From the NCBI GenBank assembly GCA_035543115.1, contig DATKKF010000004.1, positions 62,001 through 126,000 of the forward strand: a stretch of 64,000 nucleotides of DNA. Reading direction: 5' to 3'. Of this stretch, positions 1 to 9,912 are shown in pieces; the first letter of the stretch is position 1; each line of letters begins with the position of its first letter. The stretch is from RPRB01 sp035543115 (GTDB taxonomy: Bacteria > Myxococcota > Myxococcia > Myxococcales > Myxococcaceae). A program made the position numbers and the translations under genes. The notes under the pieces are model-generated. The model did no database searches, was not told the DNA's origin, and saw only the letters and a program-made list of their open reading frames with translations.

Positions 1-437
1 TGGAGGAGGACGGGATCCTCTTCCTCCAGATCGCCGGGCTGCGCCGGAACTGGACCGCGGAGGACTTCACCTGGGGCATGTTCATGTCGAAGTACGTCTT
101 CCCCGGCGCCGACGCCTCCATGCCGCTCAGCTTCGTCTGCAACAACCTCGAGCGGGCGGGCTTCGAGATCCACAGCGTCGAGAACATCGGCATCCACTAC
201 TCAATGACCATCGACCGCTGGTACCGGAACTGGCTCAAGAACCGTGACGCGGTGGTGAAGAGCTACGGCGAGCGGTGGTTCCGGCTGTGGGAGATCTTCC
301 TCGCCTGGTCGGTGCTCATCGCCGAGCGCGGCGGCTCCACCGCCTTCCAGCTGGTCTGCAACAAGAACAAGTCGAGCTTCGACCGCAAGCGCTGGATCGG
401 CGAGCGCGGCCGGCTGGTCGACCTCCCCAAGGCCTGA
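1..437 (+). CDS. Cyclopropane-fatty-acyl-phospholipid synthase-like methyltransferase, C-terminal part
   Basis: This is the C-terminal end of a gene that begins before the window; the open frame already reads from base 3. Visible residues include FPGADASMPLS, the motif HYSMTIDRWYRNW and a terminal stretch AERGGSTAFQLVCNK, which are typical of SAM-dependent cyclopropane fatty acid synthases and related mycolic-acid-type methyltransferases. Family members transfer a methylene group from SAM to unsaturated acyl chains of membrane phospholipids. The SAM-binding half is missing only because of the window edge. The next gene on the same strand starts 57 bases downstream. The family is clear but the exact substrate is not. 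Confidence 0.85.
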   Translation, partial: EEDGILFLQIAGLRRNWTAEDFTWGMFMSKYVFPGADASMPLSFVCNNLERAGFEIHSVENIGIHYSMTIDRWYRNWLKNRDAVVKSYGERWFRLWEIFLAWSVLIAERGGSTAFQLVCNKNKSSFDRKRWIGERGRLVDLPKA

Positions 438-472
438 GGACGGTTCGGCCGGCGCCGAAGCATCCGCCGGCT

Positions 473-491
473 TCCGGAGCTAGCCTCCGGA
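473..491. repeat. Inverted repeat covering the ribosome binding site of the ArsR-like gene
   Basis: The arms TCCGGAG (473-479) and CTCCGGA (485-491) are perfect complements around a five-base loop. The right arm contains most of the GGAGG Shine-Dalgarno sequence just before the ATG at 495. It could be a protein operator used for autoregulation or an RNA hairpin that hides the ribosome binding site. Short palindromes are common in DNA this GC-rich, so the role is tentative. Confidence 0.35.
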
Positions 492-494
492 GGC

Positions 495-1193
495 ATGGAT
501 GACCTCCGCCCAGCCAGTCGCCTGGACATCGCCGCCGCGGCTGCGCTCCTCTCCGAGCCCGCGCGGGTCTCGATCGTCTCGGCACTGATGGACGGGCAGG
601 CGCGGCCAGCCACGGAGCTCGCCCGCATCGCCGGCGTCTCGCCCTCCACCGGGAGCGAGCACCTGGCGCTCCTGACGCGCGGCGGCCTGCTCCGGGTGGA
701 GCAGCAGGGCCGCCACCGCTACCACCGGCTGGCGAGCGATGCGGTGGCCCGGGCGTTCGAGAGCCTCTCCCTCCTCACCACCCGTCCGGTGCGAGCCGCG
801 AGCGTGGATCCGGAGGACGCGGCGTTCCGGCGCGCCCGGACCTGCTACCGCCACCTCGCCGGCGAGCTCGGAGTGGCCCTGGTGGAGGCGCTCGTCAGCC
901 GACGGCACGTCCACCGATCCGGAGCGCGGTTCCTCCTCACCAGCGTGGGGCGGCGGACAGGCCTCGCACTCGGCCTCCTCGACCTGGAATGGGAGCCGCT
1001 CGAGGGCCGCGCCTGCCTCGACTGGACCGAGCGGCGCGACCACCTGGCGGGCCCGCTCGGCGTGGCTCTCGCCAAGGGGCTGCTCGAGCTCGGTTGGGTG
1101 CGCCGGAAGCCGGGCACGCGCGCGCTCCGGATCAGCGTGGAGGGCGCCCGTGGGTTGCGCGAGGCGTTCGGGCTCGCGGTCGACGTCGGGTGA
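495..1193 (+). CDS. ArsR-like winged-helix transcriptional regulator
   Basis: The protein has 232 residues. Residues 10-80 form an ArsR-type winged helix: a helix LLSEPARVSIVSALMDG, the recognition region VSPSTGSEHLALLTRGGLL and a wing with RVEQQGRHRYHRL. The C-terminal 140 residues form an extra domain seen in a subset of two-domain ArsR-like proteins; I see no CxC metal site. GGAGG lies four bases before the ATG and inside an inverted repeat (473-491), which suggests autoregulation. It converges with ndk. The target genes and effector cannot be told from the sequence. Confidence 0.8.
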   Translation: MDDLRPASRLDIAAAAALLSEPARVSIVSALMDGQARPATELARIAGVSPSTGSEHLALLTRGGLLRVEQQGRHRYHRLASDAVARAFESLSLLTTRPVRAASVDPEDAAFRRARTCYRHLAGELGVALVEALVSRRHVHRSGARFLLTSVGRRTGLALGLLDLEWEPLEGRACLDWTERRDHLAGPLGVALAKGLLELGWVRRKPGTRALRISVEGARGLREAFGLAVDVG

Positions 1194-1247
1194 CGGGGGA
1201 GCTCCAGCGGTCCGAACGGGCTCACCGACCTGATTCGCCGCGCCGAC

Positions 1248-1685
1248 CTACCGCTTCGAAGCGTAGGGGGTGATCTCCGTCTCCCGGAAGAAGTAGGCGA
1301 TCTCGACCTTCGCGTTCTCCGGGCTGTCGGATCCGTGCACCGTGTTCTTCTCCACGTCGGTGGCGAAGTCCTTCCGGATGGTGCCGGGGGCGGCGTTGGC
1401 CGGGTTGGTGGCGCCCATGATCTCACGGTTGCGGGCGATGGCGTTCTCCCCCTCGAGCACCATCAGCACCACCGGACCGGAGGTCATGAAGGTGACCAGG
1501 TCCTTGAAGAAGGGCCGCGCCTTGTGGACCGCGTAGAAGCCCTCGGCATCGCGCTGCGAGAGGTGCTGCATCCGCACCGCCACCGGCTTGAGGCCCGCGT
1601 CCTCGAAGCGGGTGATGATCTTCCCGACGATGCCCTTCTCCAGGCCGTCGGGCTTGATGATGGAGAGGGTACGCTCAGTGGCCAT
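1248..1685 (-). CDS. ndk: Nucleoside diphosphate kinase
   Basis: The 145-residue protein has the normal family length. It begins MATERTLSIIKPDG and carries the catalytic-histidine motif NTVHGSDSPENA, with His near residue 117. It moves the gamma phosphate of ATP onto other nucleoside diphosphates through a phosphohistidine. The start was chosen at the ATG preceding the conserved N-terminus; the longer open frame upstream overlaps sucD and is not conserved. It lies 20 bases downstream of sucD and is probably co-transcribed with sucCD, which makes nucleoside triphosphate in the TCA cycle. Confidence 0.97.
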   Translation of the reverse strand: MATERTLSIIKPDGLEKGIVGKIITRFEDAGLKPVAVRMQHLSQRDAEGFYAVHKARPFFKDLVTFMTSGPVVLMVLEGENAIARNREIMGATNPANAAPGTIRKDFATDVEKNTVHGSDSPENAKVEIAYFFRETEITPYASKR

Positions 1686-1705
1686 GTCCGTTCCGTTCCT
1701 TCCGC

Positions 1706-2592
<887 letters not shown>

Positions 2593-2596
<4 letters not shown>

Positions 2597-3768
2597 GACA
2601 CCTTCTCTCCCCGGGCCGCCGCCACCGCCTTCTCCGCCGCCTGGCGAAGGTTGTCGGCGGGGATGATCGCCAGCCCCGAGTGGCGGAGGATCTCCTTGCC
2701 CTGCTCGACGTTGGTGCCCTCGAGCCGGACCACCAGGGGGATCTTCAAGTGCACCTCGCGCGCGGCGGCGACCACCCCCTCGGCGATCACGTCGCACTTC
2801 ATGATCCCGCCGAAGATGTTGATCAGCACCGCCTTCACCGCCGGCGAGCTGAGGATGAGCTTGAACGCCGCGGTGACCTTCTCCTTGCTCGCCCCGCCAC
2901 CGACATCGAGGAAGTTCGCCGGCTGACCGCCCACCAGCTTGATGGTGTCCATGGTCGCCATCGCCAGGCCGGCGCCGTTCACCATGCAGCCGATGTTGCC
3001 GTCGAGCGAGATGTAGGCCAGGTCGAACTCCTTGGCCTGGGCCTCGATCGGGTCCTCCTCCGCCACGTCGCGGTAGGCGACCAGGTCCTTGTGCCGATAG
3101 AGCGCGTTGTCGTCGAAGTTGAGCTTGGCGTCGAGCGCCACCACCGATCCGTCCTTGAGGAGGACGAGCGGGTTCACCTCGGCCAGCGAGGCGTCGGTCT
3201 CGACGTAGCAGCGGTAGAGCGCGCGGGCGAACGCCACGAACTTGCCGATGCTGTCGCCCTTCAGCCCGAGCCCGAAGGCGAGCTTCCGGGCCTGGTAGTC
3301 GGCGAGCCCCACCACCGGGTCGATCGACTCGAGGAGGATCGCTTCTGGTCTCTTGGCGGCGACCTCCTCGATCTCCACCCCACCCTCGCTGGAGGCCATG
3401 AGCGACAGACGCGAGGTGGCACGGTCGAGCGTCATGCCCAGGTAGAACTCCCGCTCGATGGGCAGCCCCTCCTCGACGTAGACCTTGCTGACCCGCTGCC
3501 CCTCCGGCCCGGTCTGGTGAGTCTTGAGCATCATCCCCAGCATCTGGGACGCCAGCGCCTTGGCCTCGGCCGGGCTCCGGGCGAGCTTCACCCCGCCACC
3601 CTTGCCCCGTCCGCCGGCGTGGATCTGCGCCTTCACCACCACCACCGGGGTTCCCAGGGAGGTCGCGGCCTTCTCGGCCTCCTCGGGCGTCGTGGCCAGG
3701 ACGCCGCGCGGGGTGGGCACCCCGTACTTCCGGAACAGCTCCTTGCCCTGATACTCATGGATCTTCAT
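2593..3768 (-). CDS. sucC: Succinyl-CoA synthetase beta subunit (ADP-forming type)
   Basis: The 391-residue ATP-grasp protein begins MKIHEYQGKELFRKYG, the standard SucC start. It keeps the glycine-rich nucleotide loop QIHAGGRGKGGGVKLA and the C-terminal LINIFGGIMKCDVIAEG segment that contacts SucD. A nine-residue longer start (to 3795) is open but not conserved. The gene starts only 25 bases from the divergent glycosyltransferase gene, so its promoter must lie close to or inside that neighbour. It heads a sucC-sucD-ndk unit. Confidence 0.98.
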
Positions 3769-3793
3769 GGGATGTGGCCCCGGGGGGGCGCGC

Positions 3794-6412
3794 ATGTCTC
3801 ACGCAGAAACCGGGGCGAGGCAAGAGGGAAACGCACCGCAGCACCTGGCCGGGACGATTCCGCGCTCGGCCCCGGCCTCACTCTCGGACGGGTGGTGGCA
3901 CGCGGCCGCCGTCCTCCTGCTCTTCGGCCTCGTCGCCCACGCCTGGCTGCTCAAGGCCGGCAGCGACTTCGAGGTCTTCCGGCTCGCGGGCTGGCGCACT
4001 TGGCACGGCGTGGGGCCGTACCAGGCGGCCGACGGGCTGATGCCTTTCAAGTACGCGCCGCCGGTGGCGCTCCTGCTGGTACCCCTGGCCTGGGTGCCCG
4101 AGCGGACCGCCTACCTGGTCTGGCTGGTGCTCTCCGCCCTCGCGGTCCTCCGGGTGGTCCGCTGGAGCCATCGCACCCTGGGTCCCGGCCCGGACGCCCG
4201 CCGCGAGGCGCTCCTCATGGTCGCGCTCTTCCCGCTCATCGCCCATCAGTTCGCGCTCGGGCAGTGCGATGCCTTCTTGTTGTTGCTCGTGGCCGAGAGC
4301 GAGCAGCGGCGCCGGACCGCACCGCTCCGCTCGGGCATGCTCTGGGCGCTCGCCTGCCTGGTGAAGCCACCCTTTCTCCTCGTGGGCCTGCTGGTGGCGT
4401 GGCGCCGCGAGGCCCGGCGCGCCGATGGGCTCCTCCTGGGCATCGCGGCGGCATTCGGGGTGCTGGGCTTCGCGCTCGGCCCTGTCGAGGCGCTCCACCA
4501 GACCCAGGCGTGGGTAGGGCTGCTGGGGGCCACCACGCCGGCGGGCCTCTGTGGCCCGCAGAACCAGAGCATCGCTGCGCTGGTGTGCACCTACGGCGGC
4601 GTGGCGCCGGGCTCCGTCGCCTTCGCCGCGACCGCGGCCCTCCTGGCCACGGCGCTGGTCGCGGCCGCGGTGGCGTGTGTCCGGGTGGTGGCGCGCCACC
4701 ACCTCCTCGGGGCGGATGCCCTGGCCCTCGCCCTCGTCCTCCACGGGACGGCCCTGCTCTCGCCGCTGGGCTGGAGAACCACTCTCCTGGCCCTCATTCC
4801 CTCGCTGACGCTGATCTTCGCCCGCGACGTCGGGGCGAGCGATCCGGTGCGGGTCCGAATGCGGCGCCTGTGTGGGTGGGCGCTGGCCTTCACCGCCGTG
4901 GTGCTGAACTGGGACGTGCTCGGCGAACGGGCCTTCCACGCCCTCCTCCGGATGCGGATCCACGCGCTCCTGGGCCTCGTGATCTCCACCTGTGCCATGG
5001 TGGTGACTGCGCGGCGGACCGGGCTCTGGCGCGCTCCGGCCGTGTCCGCTGGCGTGAGCCCACCCCCTCCGCGGTCAGCCCGCCCCTTGCGGCCGGGCTT
5101 CCCCGCGCGGTCCTGGGCGTTCCTCGTGGCGGCGATGCTCCTCGCGCTGGGGACCGTCTGGGTGCGGCCCGGTCCGGCGATCCTCCGTGGGACTGATGCC
5201 GCCTGCTACGCGCGGCTGGCCGAGGGTCTCGCCGGGTTGCCCGCCGCGCAGTGGGCGAGTCCCCGCCTCGATGGCGCGCGCTTCGACGAGCACCCTCCGC
5301 TCGGGTTCTGGCTGGAGGCGGCCTGGATGCGCGCTGTCGGGCCCGGGCCGGCGTCCGCATGGCGCTGGGCGCAGCTCCTGGCGACCTTGCTGGTTGCCGT
5401 CGTCGGCCTCGGGGCGTGCCGGATCGGCGGGCCCACGAGCGGAGGCCTCGCCCTCGTGGGCCTGTGCAGCCTGCCCGGGTTCCTCTCCGAGTCCCAGAAT
5501 CCGATGCTCGAGACGCCGCTGGCCTTCGGGCTGGCCGTGGCCGCGGTCGGCGCCGGGCTCCTCCGGGAGACCCCGCGGACAGGCTCGCTGCTCTTCGTCG
5601 CCGGCACCGCCTTCGCCGCCTGGGTGAAGGGCCCCCCGGCGCTCGCCACCTTCGCGGTGCTGGCCTGGGTGGCCTGGCGGCAGCGGCTCCCCTCGCGGTG
5701 GGCTGCAGTCACCGCCCTCTCCGCGCTGGCGGTGGTCGCCGCGGGATTCGGCGTGCTCGAGCTGTGGCGCGCCGGAGCGGGCGAGCCCGCGTTCCTCCCG
5801 AGGTACGTGCACGACCAGCTCCTGGCCTCCGCCCTCCACGGGCGCGGGCGACCGGTGCACGATCCGCTGTACTTCCTGAGCGTGCTCGGCCGCTGGTACC
5901 TTCCGGTCCTGCTCGTCGCTCCGCTGGCGCTCTGGCCCGGATGGTGGCGGCGCGCCGCGGATGGCGACCGGCGCCTGCTCGCGCTGGGGGCAGTCTTGCT
6001 GGTGACGGTGGTGGTGGGCTTCTCCGTGCCGGTCCAGAAGAACCCCTGGTACGTCCACGCAGCGATGGCCGGGTGTGCCTGGGTGCTCGGGGCGCTCGGG
6101 GCGGGACTGCTCGGAGAGCGGCTCGTGCGCTGGCTCCGGCCGGAGCGGGTGCTCGTCGCGGCGGCGTTGGCCGTCGCCTGGGTGTTCTTCCCGGTGCCGA
6201 AGCACGGGGACCAGGACGCGCTGTACTGGCTCTACGCGGGCGAGCGGCCCGCCTTCACCGCCGACGCGCCGCGGGTCGTGGCCAACTGCAGCCCGCTCGG
6301 AGCGTGGATGGCCGACCAGAGCTTCTCGCTGGTTTGGGGGGCGCGCTCGGTCCCCTGCAGCGCCTCGGCCGAGCTCGAGTTCGACGGCCGGGAGGTGCGG
6401 CGCGCGCGCTAA
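3794..6412 (+). CDS. Two-domain polytopic membrane glycosyltransferase (GT87-like followed by GT83/ArnT-like)
   Basis: The 872-residue protein is almost entirely hydrophobic segments and looks like two glycosyltransferases in series. Residues 1 to about 420 resemble the DUF2029/GT87 mannosyltransferase family: an acidic SDFEVFRLAG loop after the first helix, then PFKYAPPVALLLVPLAW and LALGQCDAFLLLL-type motifs. From about residue 440 a second unit begins with a TM helix and an acidic GTDAACYARLAEGL loop, followed by FDEHPPLGFWLEAAW and NPMLETPLAF, as in ArnT/PMT-type GT83 enzymes. Both families use polyprenyl-phosphate sugars at the outer face of the membrane. The acceptor is unknown. I chose the ATG at 3794; a start at 3767 would overlap sucC. 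Confidence 0.75.
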   Translation: MSHAETGARQEGNAPQHLAGTIPRSAPASLSDGWWHAAAVLLLFGLVAHAWLLKAGSDFEVFRLAGWRTWHGVGPYQAADGLMPFKYAPPVALLLVPLAWVPERTAYLVWLVLSALAVLRVVRWSHRTLGPGPDARREALLMVALFPLIAHQFALGQCDAFLLLLVAESEQRRRTAPLRSGMLWALACLVKPPFLLVGLLVAWRREARRADGLLLGIAAAFGVLGFALGPVEALHQTQAWVGLLGATTPAGLCGPQNQSIAALVCTYGGVAPGSVAFAATAALLATALVAAAVACVRVVARHHLLGADALALALVLHGTALLSPLGWRTTLLALIPSLTLIFARDVGASDPVRVRMRRLCGWALAFTAVVLNWDVLGERAFHALLRMRIHALLGLVISTCAMVVTARRTGLWRAPAVSAGVSPPPPRSARPLRPGFPARSWAFLVAAMLLALGTVWVRPGPAILRGTDAACYARLAEGLAGLPAAQWASPRLDGARFDEHPPLGFWLEAAWMRAVGPGPASAWRWAQLLATLLVAVVGLGACRIGGPTSGGLALVGLCSLPGFLSESQNPMLETPLAFGLAVAAVGAGLLRETPRTGSLLFVAGTAFAAWVKGPPALATFAVLAWVAWRQRLPSRWAAVTALSALAVVAAGFGVLELWRAGAGEPAFLPRYVHDQLLASALHGRGRPVHDPLYFLSVLGRWYLPVLLVAPLALWPGWWRRAADGDRRLLALGAVLLVTVVVGFSVPVQKNPWYVHAAMAGCAWVLGALGAGLLGERLVRWLRPERVLVAAALAVAWVFFPVPKHGDQDALYWLYAGERPAFTADAPRVVANCSPLGAWMADQSFSLVWGARSVPCSASAELEFDGREVRRAR

Positions 6413-6423
6413 GGTCGGCGGAC

Positions 6424-7257
6424 CTACGCCGGTCCGCCGGCAGCGGTCGCGGTCTCCTCGTCCTTGAAGAACAGGTCCTTGAGCACCAGCTTGGTGACGT
6501 CCCGGTTCATCGCCGCGATCGACGTGGTGAGGGGAATCTCCTTCGGGCAGACCTGGACGCAGTTCTGCGCCTTGCCGCAGTCCTGGATGCCGCCCGGGCC
6601 CATGAGCCCGTGGAGGCGATCGTCGGCGTGCATCGCGCCGGTCGGGTGGAGGTTGAAGAGCCGGGCCTGGCTGATGGGCGCCGCACCCATGAAGTCGTTG
6701 TCCTGGGTGACCTGTGGACAGGCCTCGAGGCAGCTTCCACAGGTGATGCAGGTGGAGAGCACGTAGCGCTGGGCCTGCTCGCTCTGGCTCTGGCGCGGGC
6801 CCGGGCCGAGGTTGTGGGTGCCGTCGAGCTCGATCCAGGCCTTCACCCTCTTGAGCGACTCGAACATCCGGCTCCGGTCGACCGCGAGGTCCCGCACCAT
6901 CGGGAACTTGCGCATCGGCTCGAGGGTGATGGGCCACTCGAGCTTGTCCACCAGCGCCGAGCAGGCCATCCGCACCCGCCCGTTGATGTTCATCGCGCAG
7001 CTGCCGCAGACCTCCTCCAGGCAGGCCGCGTCCCAGGTGACCGGGGTGGTGGTCTGGCCGGCCGCGTTCACCGGGTTGCGCTGGATCTCCATCAGGCAGG
7101 AGATGACGTTGGCGCCCTTGCGGTAGGGAACGCGGAACTCCTCGAAGCCGCCCGGTTTCCCGGCGCTCTCCTGCCGCCAGACGCGGAGGTCGACCCACTT
7201 CCCCTCGCCCTTCGCCTGGCTCTCGGCGGTCCGTCCAGCCTGTGTGGCTTCGTCCAT
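6424..7257 (-). CDS. sdhB: Succinate dehydrogenase / fumarate reductase iron-sulfur subunit
   Basis: The 277-residue protein has an N-terminal [2Fe-2S] ferredoxin domain with CLEEVCGSCAMNING and a distal cysteine in VRMACSALV. The C-terminal domain carries STCITCGSCLEACPQ and QNCVQVCPKEIP for the [4Fe-4S] and [3Fe-4S] centres. It passes electrons from the SdhA flavin to the membrane subunit. The gene is the last of sdhC-sdhA-sdhB and begins 17 bases after sdhA. Its end converges with the glycosyltransferase gene. Confidence 0.96.
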   Translation of the reverse strand: MDEATQAGRTAESQAKGEGKWVDLRVWRQESAGKPGGFEEFRVPYRKGANVISCLMEIQRNPVNAAGQTTTPVTWDAACLEEVCGSCAMNINGRVRMACSALVDKLEWPITLEPMRKFPMVRDLAVDRSRMFESLKRVKAWIELDGTHNLGPGPRQSQSEQAQRYVLSTCITCGSCLEACPQVTQDNDFMGAAPISQARLFNLHPTGAMHADDRLHGLMGPGGIQDCGKAQNCVQVCPKEIPLTTSIAAMNRDVTKLVLKDLFFKDEETATAAGGPA

Positions 7258-7274
7258 GGCGGTCCTTCGATTCC

Positions 7275-9146
7275 TCAGGCGTACCAGCGCGGCTCGGGAT
7301 CGAGCACGGGCGTGGGAATGGGCTGGTAGGAGATTTCCGACCCGTGCGGCGTCCATCGGGCGATGGTGGTTTTGGCCCACTTCTGGTGGCGCTCCTTCCA
7401 GGCGCGCATCCAGTCGGGATCCTGGGTCGGGTCCTTGGTCTTGGGCTCGGGGAGCTGGAACTCGGGCTTGTAGTGAGCCCCCCGCGACTCGTCGCGGAGC
7501 AGCGCGGACTTGGTGATCACCTCGCCCAGGGCGAGCATGTTCCACAGCTGGTTGACGAAGCTCAGCGGGCGGTTGCTGCTGTGCCCGTGGTCGAGCACGT
7601 TGATCCGCTTCCATCGGTCCTTCAGCTCGTCGAGCTTCTCCAGCGTCTTCCGGAGCCGGTCGTTCCGGCGGACCACGGTGACGTTCTCGGTCATCACCTC
7701 GCCGAGCTCGCGGGCCAGCACGTACGGGTTCTCGGTGCCGTTCATCTTGTCGATGTCGGTAAAACGCTCGGTCCATTGCTTCCGGGTGTCCTCGAAGACC
7801 TTCGAGGGCACCGCGGTGGAACTCCGGGGGTTGTTCCTGGCGTAGCTGGCCATCGCCGGACCGCCGATCATCCCGCCGTAGATGCACGAGAGGAGCGAGT
7901 TGGCGCCCAGGCGGTTCGCGCCGTGGTACGCGTAGTCCACCTCGCCCGAGGCGTAGAGGCCGGGGATGTTGGTGGCCTGGTTCTTCGGGCTCCCCGCCAG
8001 CGGCTCGAGGTTGGGCCCGGGCTCGAAGGTCACGTACAGCCCGCCCATCGAGTAGTGCATGCCGGGGAAGATGACCATCGGATGGCGGCGGGGGTCGTCG
8101 CCCACGAACTTCTCGTAGATCTCCATCACGCCCTTGATCTTCGCGTCGAGCGTGGAGGCCGGGATGTGCGTGACGTCGAGGTACACGCCGTCGCGCCCAC
8201 CGATGCCCATGCCCAGCTCGCGACAGACGTGGAAGATCTCCCGGGTGGCGACGTCGCGGGGGACCAGGTTCTTGTACTTGGGGTACTTCTCCTCGAGGAA
8301 GTACCAGCGCTCCTCCTCGGGGATGCTGAGCGGATCGCGGGTGTCGCCCTTCTTCTTCGGCACCCAGACCCGGCCACCCTCGCCGCGCACCGACTCGGAC
8401 ATCAGCCGGAGCTTGTCCTCCCCGGGGATGGAGGTGGGGTGCACCTGGATGAACTCGCCGTTGGCGTAGATCGCGCCCTCGATGTAGGCGCGGCCGGCGG
8501 CGGTGCCGGTGTTGATGATCGAGTTGGTCGAGCGGCCGAAGACGATGCCCGGGCCCCCGGTGGCGAGCATCACCGCCTCGGCGGGGAGCGCGCGGATCTC
8601 CATCGTCCGGAGGTCCATCGCCACGCTGCCCACCGCGCGGCCGGACTCGTCCTTCACCATCCCCAGCCACTCCCAGTGCTCGTACTTGGTCACCATGCCT
8701 TCCGCCTCGTAGCGGCGGACCTGCTCGTCGAGCGCGTAGAGCAGCTGCTGCCCGGTGGTGGCCCCGGCGAACGCCGTCCGGTGGTGGAGCGTCCCGCCGA
8801 AGCGACGGAAGTCGAGGAGGCCTTCCGGGGTGCGGTTGAACGGCACGCCCATCCGGTCGAGCAGGTAGATGATGCCCGGCGCCGCGTAGCACATGCCGCG
8901 CACGCTGGTCTGCTCGGCCAGGAAGTCGCCGCCGCGGAGCGTGTCCTTGACGTGGATGTCGGGGTGGTCGCCCTCACCCTTGGTGTTCACCGCCCCGTTG
9001 ATGCCGCCCTGGGCACAGACCGAGTGCGAGCGCTTCACCGGGACGATCGACAGGAGGTCCACCTTGTGACCGGCCTCGCAGAGCTTGATGACCGTCATCA
9101 GCCCGGCCAGCCCGCCTCCCACGACCGTGAATCGAGATTCCGCCAT
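7275..9146 (-). CDS. sdhA: Succinate dehydrogenase / fumarate reductase flavoprotein subunit
   Basis: The protein has 623 residues. The N-terminus gives the FAD-binding VVGGGLAGLMTVIKL fold. The RSHSVCAQGGING segment contains the histidine that normally bonds covalently to FAD. Later segments such as HPTSIPGEDKL, GGLYVTFEPGPN and YASGEVDYAYHGANRLGANSLL fit the catalytic and substrate-binding parts. The length and sequence style fit the quinone-reactive enzymes paired with a single cytochrome b558-type anchor. Here that anchor gene, immediately upstream, is badly shortened, so the membrane attachment of this enzyme is in question. Confidence 0.97.
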   Translation of the reverse strand: MAESRFTVVGGGLAGLMTVIKLCEAGHKVDLLSIVPVKRSHSVCAQGGINGAVNTKGEGDHPDIHVKDTLRGGDFLAEQTSVRGMCYAAPGIIYLLDRMGVPFNRTPEGLLDFRRFGGTLHHRTAFAGATTGQQLLYALDEQVRRYEAEGMVTKYEHWEWLGMVKDESGRAVGSVAMDLRTMEIRALPAEAVMLATGGPGIVFGRSTNSIINTGTAAGRAYIEGAIYANGEFIQVHPTSIPGEDKLRLMSESVRGEGGRVWVPKKKGDTRDPLSIPEEERWYFLEEKYPKYKNLVPRDVATREIFHVCRELGMGIGGRDGVYLDVTHIPASTLDAKIKGVMEIYEKFVGDDPRRHPMVIFPGMHYSMGGLYVTFEPGPNLEPLAGSPKNQATNIPGLYASGEVDYAYHGANRLGANSLLSCIYGGMIGGPAMASYARNNPRSSTAVPSKVFEDTRKQWTERFTDIDKMNGTENPYVLARELGEVMTENVTVVRRNDRLRKTLEKLDELKDRWKRINVLDHGHSSNRPLSFVNQLWNMLALGEVITKSALLRDESRGAHYKPEFQLPEPKTKDPTQDPDWMRAWKERHQKWAKTTIARWTPHGSEISYQPIPTPVLDPEPRWYA

Positions 9147-9162
9147 AGGACGTGCTCCCTGA

Positions 9163-9519
9163 TCAGCCGACGGCGCCGAGGCGCATCTGGAGGAGGATGC
9201 TCGAGGTCCCCACCGAGAGGAGCAGCAAGAGCATCCAGGCCACCTGGGTGACGCGCCGCTGGGCGAGCCTCCCCACCGCGAGACCCCAGGTCCAGCAGAA
9301 TCCCTTCCGGCCGTCGGTGAATTGCCAGATCGTGCAGAGCGGCCCGACGAGGTACCCGGTGAGGCGCTGGGCGAGATAGCCCCAGTTCCCCCCGTACGCG
9401 TGCTTGCCGTTGCTGGGGTGGCCGGTCGAGCGAGTGCAGCCGGCGCCAGAGGAAGGAGTGGTCGTCGCGGTTGCCGGTGTCCGCGCGGGCGGCTCGGCGG
9501 TGGTGGCGGCGTCGGCCAT
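9163..9519 (-). pseudogene. sdhC: Succinate dehydrogenase cytochrome b subunit, internally deleted remnant
   Basis: The open frame encodes only 118 residues where about 200-240 are expected for a single-chain b558-type SdhC. Two recognisable pieces survive: NWGYLAQRLTGYLV, the mid-protein arm before a membrane helix, and GFCWTWGLAVGRLAQRR followed by one hydrophobic segment, the usual C-terminal end. The expected N-terminal motif HSFLWRRLHSL is present at about 9436-9468 but in a different frame. Most transmembrane helices and their heme-ligand histidines are absent. This looks like deletions plus a frame change, biological or from assembly. The position directly before sdhA supports the identity. 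If translated, it is unlikely to bind heme. Confidence 0.65.
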
Positions 9520-9912
9520 GGTCGAGCCTTCTGATTACTTCCCGGGGCGTGTCCTGACCATGGGCGGAGCTCCCGGAAAATCAGGGGCTTTCATGGCGGA
9601 CAGGAGGTGCCCTGTCTTCCAGCACCCGGAGCAAGAGGCAAGCGGAATCCGGAGGGGAGCGCCATGCGGTCGCGCGCCGACAGACCGGCGGTCTGACCCG
9701 CGGCGGAGACGGGCGGCCGGTCGAGGCCAACGGCCCGGGCGAGCATCGTCGAGCCATGGGTTCAGCTCGGCGAAGACCAGGAGCGGATGGCGCCCCGAGT
9801 TCGCTCCGCCTCTGACCGCGCAGCTGGCCCGCGCCCTGACCAGGCGGTGCCCGCAGCCAGCGCTCGCCGTGAGCACCGCAACCAAGCAGCGCGGTGCCCG
9901 GGCGGTCCACCT
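9520..9912. other. Intergenic region upstream of the sdh genes
   Basis: About 390 bases separate mdh from the start of the sdh genes. Both flanking genes are on the minus strand. I looked here for the missing half of sdhC and did not find it: the one open frame on the minus strand (9535-9885) encodes no transmembrane pattern and nothing I recognise. An sdh promoter is expected here, but I see no convincing -35/-10 pair and no clear terminator. Confidence 0.5.

Noticed and set aside
2680..5196. Plus-strand open frame spanning sucC and the glycosyltransferase gene
   Set aside because: It crosses two real genes in other frames and shows no conserved motif.
9535..9885. Minus-strand open frame upstream of sdhC, considered as the missing half of the cytochrome b subunit
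   Set aside because: It has no run of hydrophobic residues and no SdhC motif.
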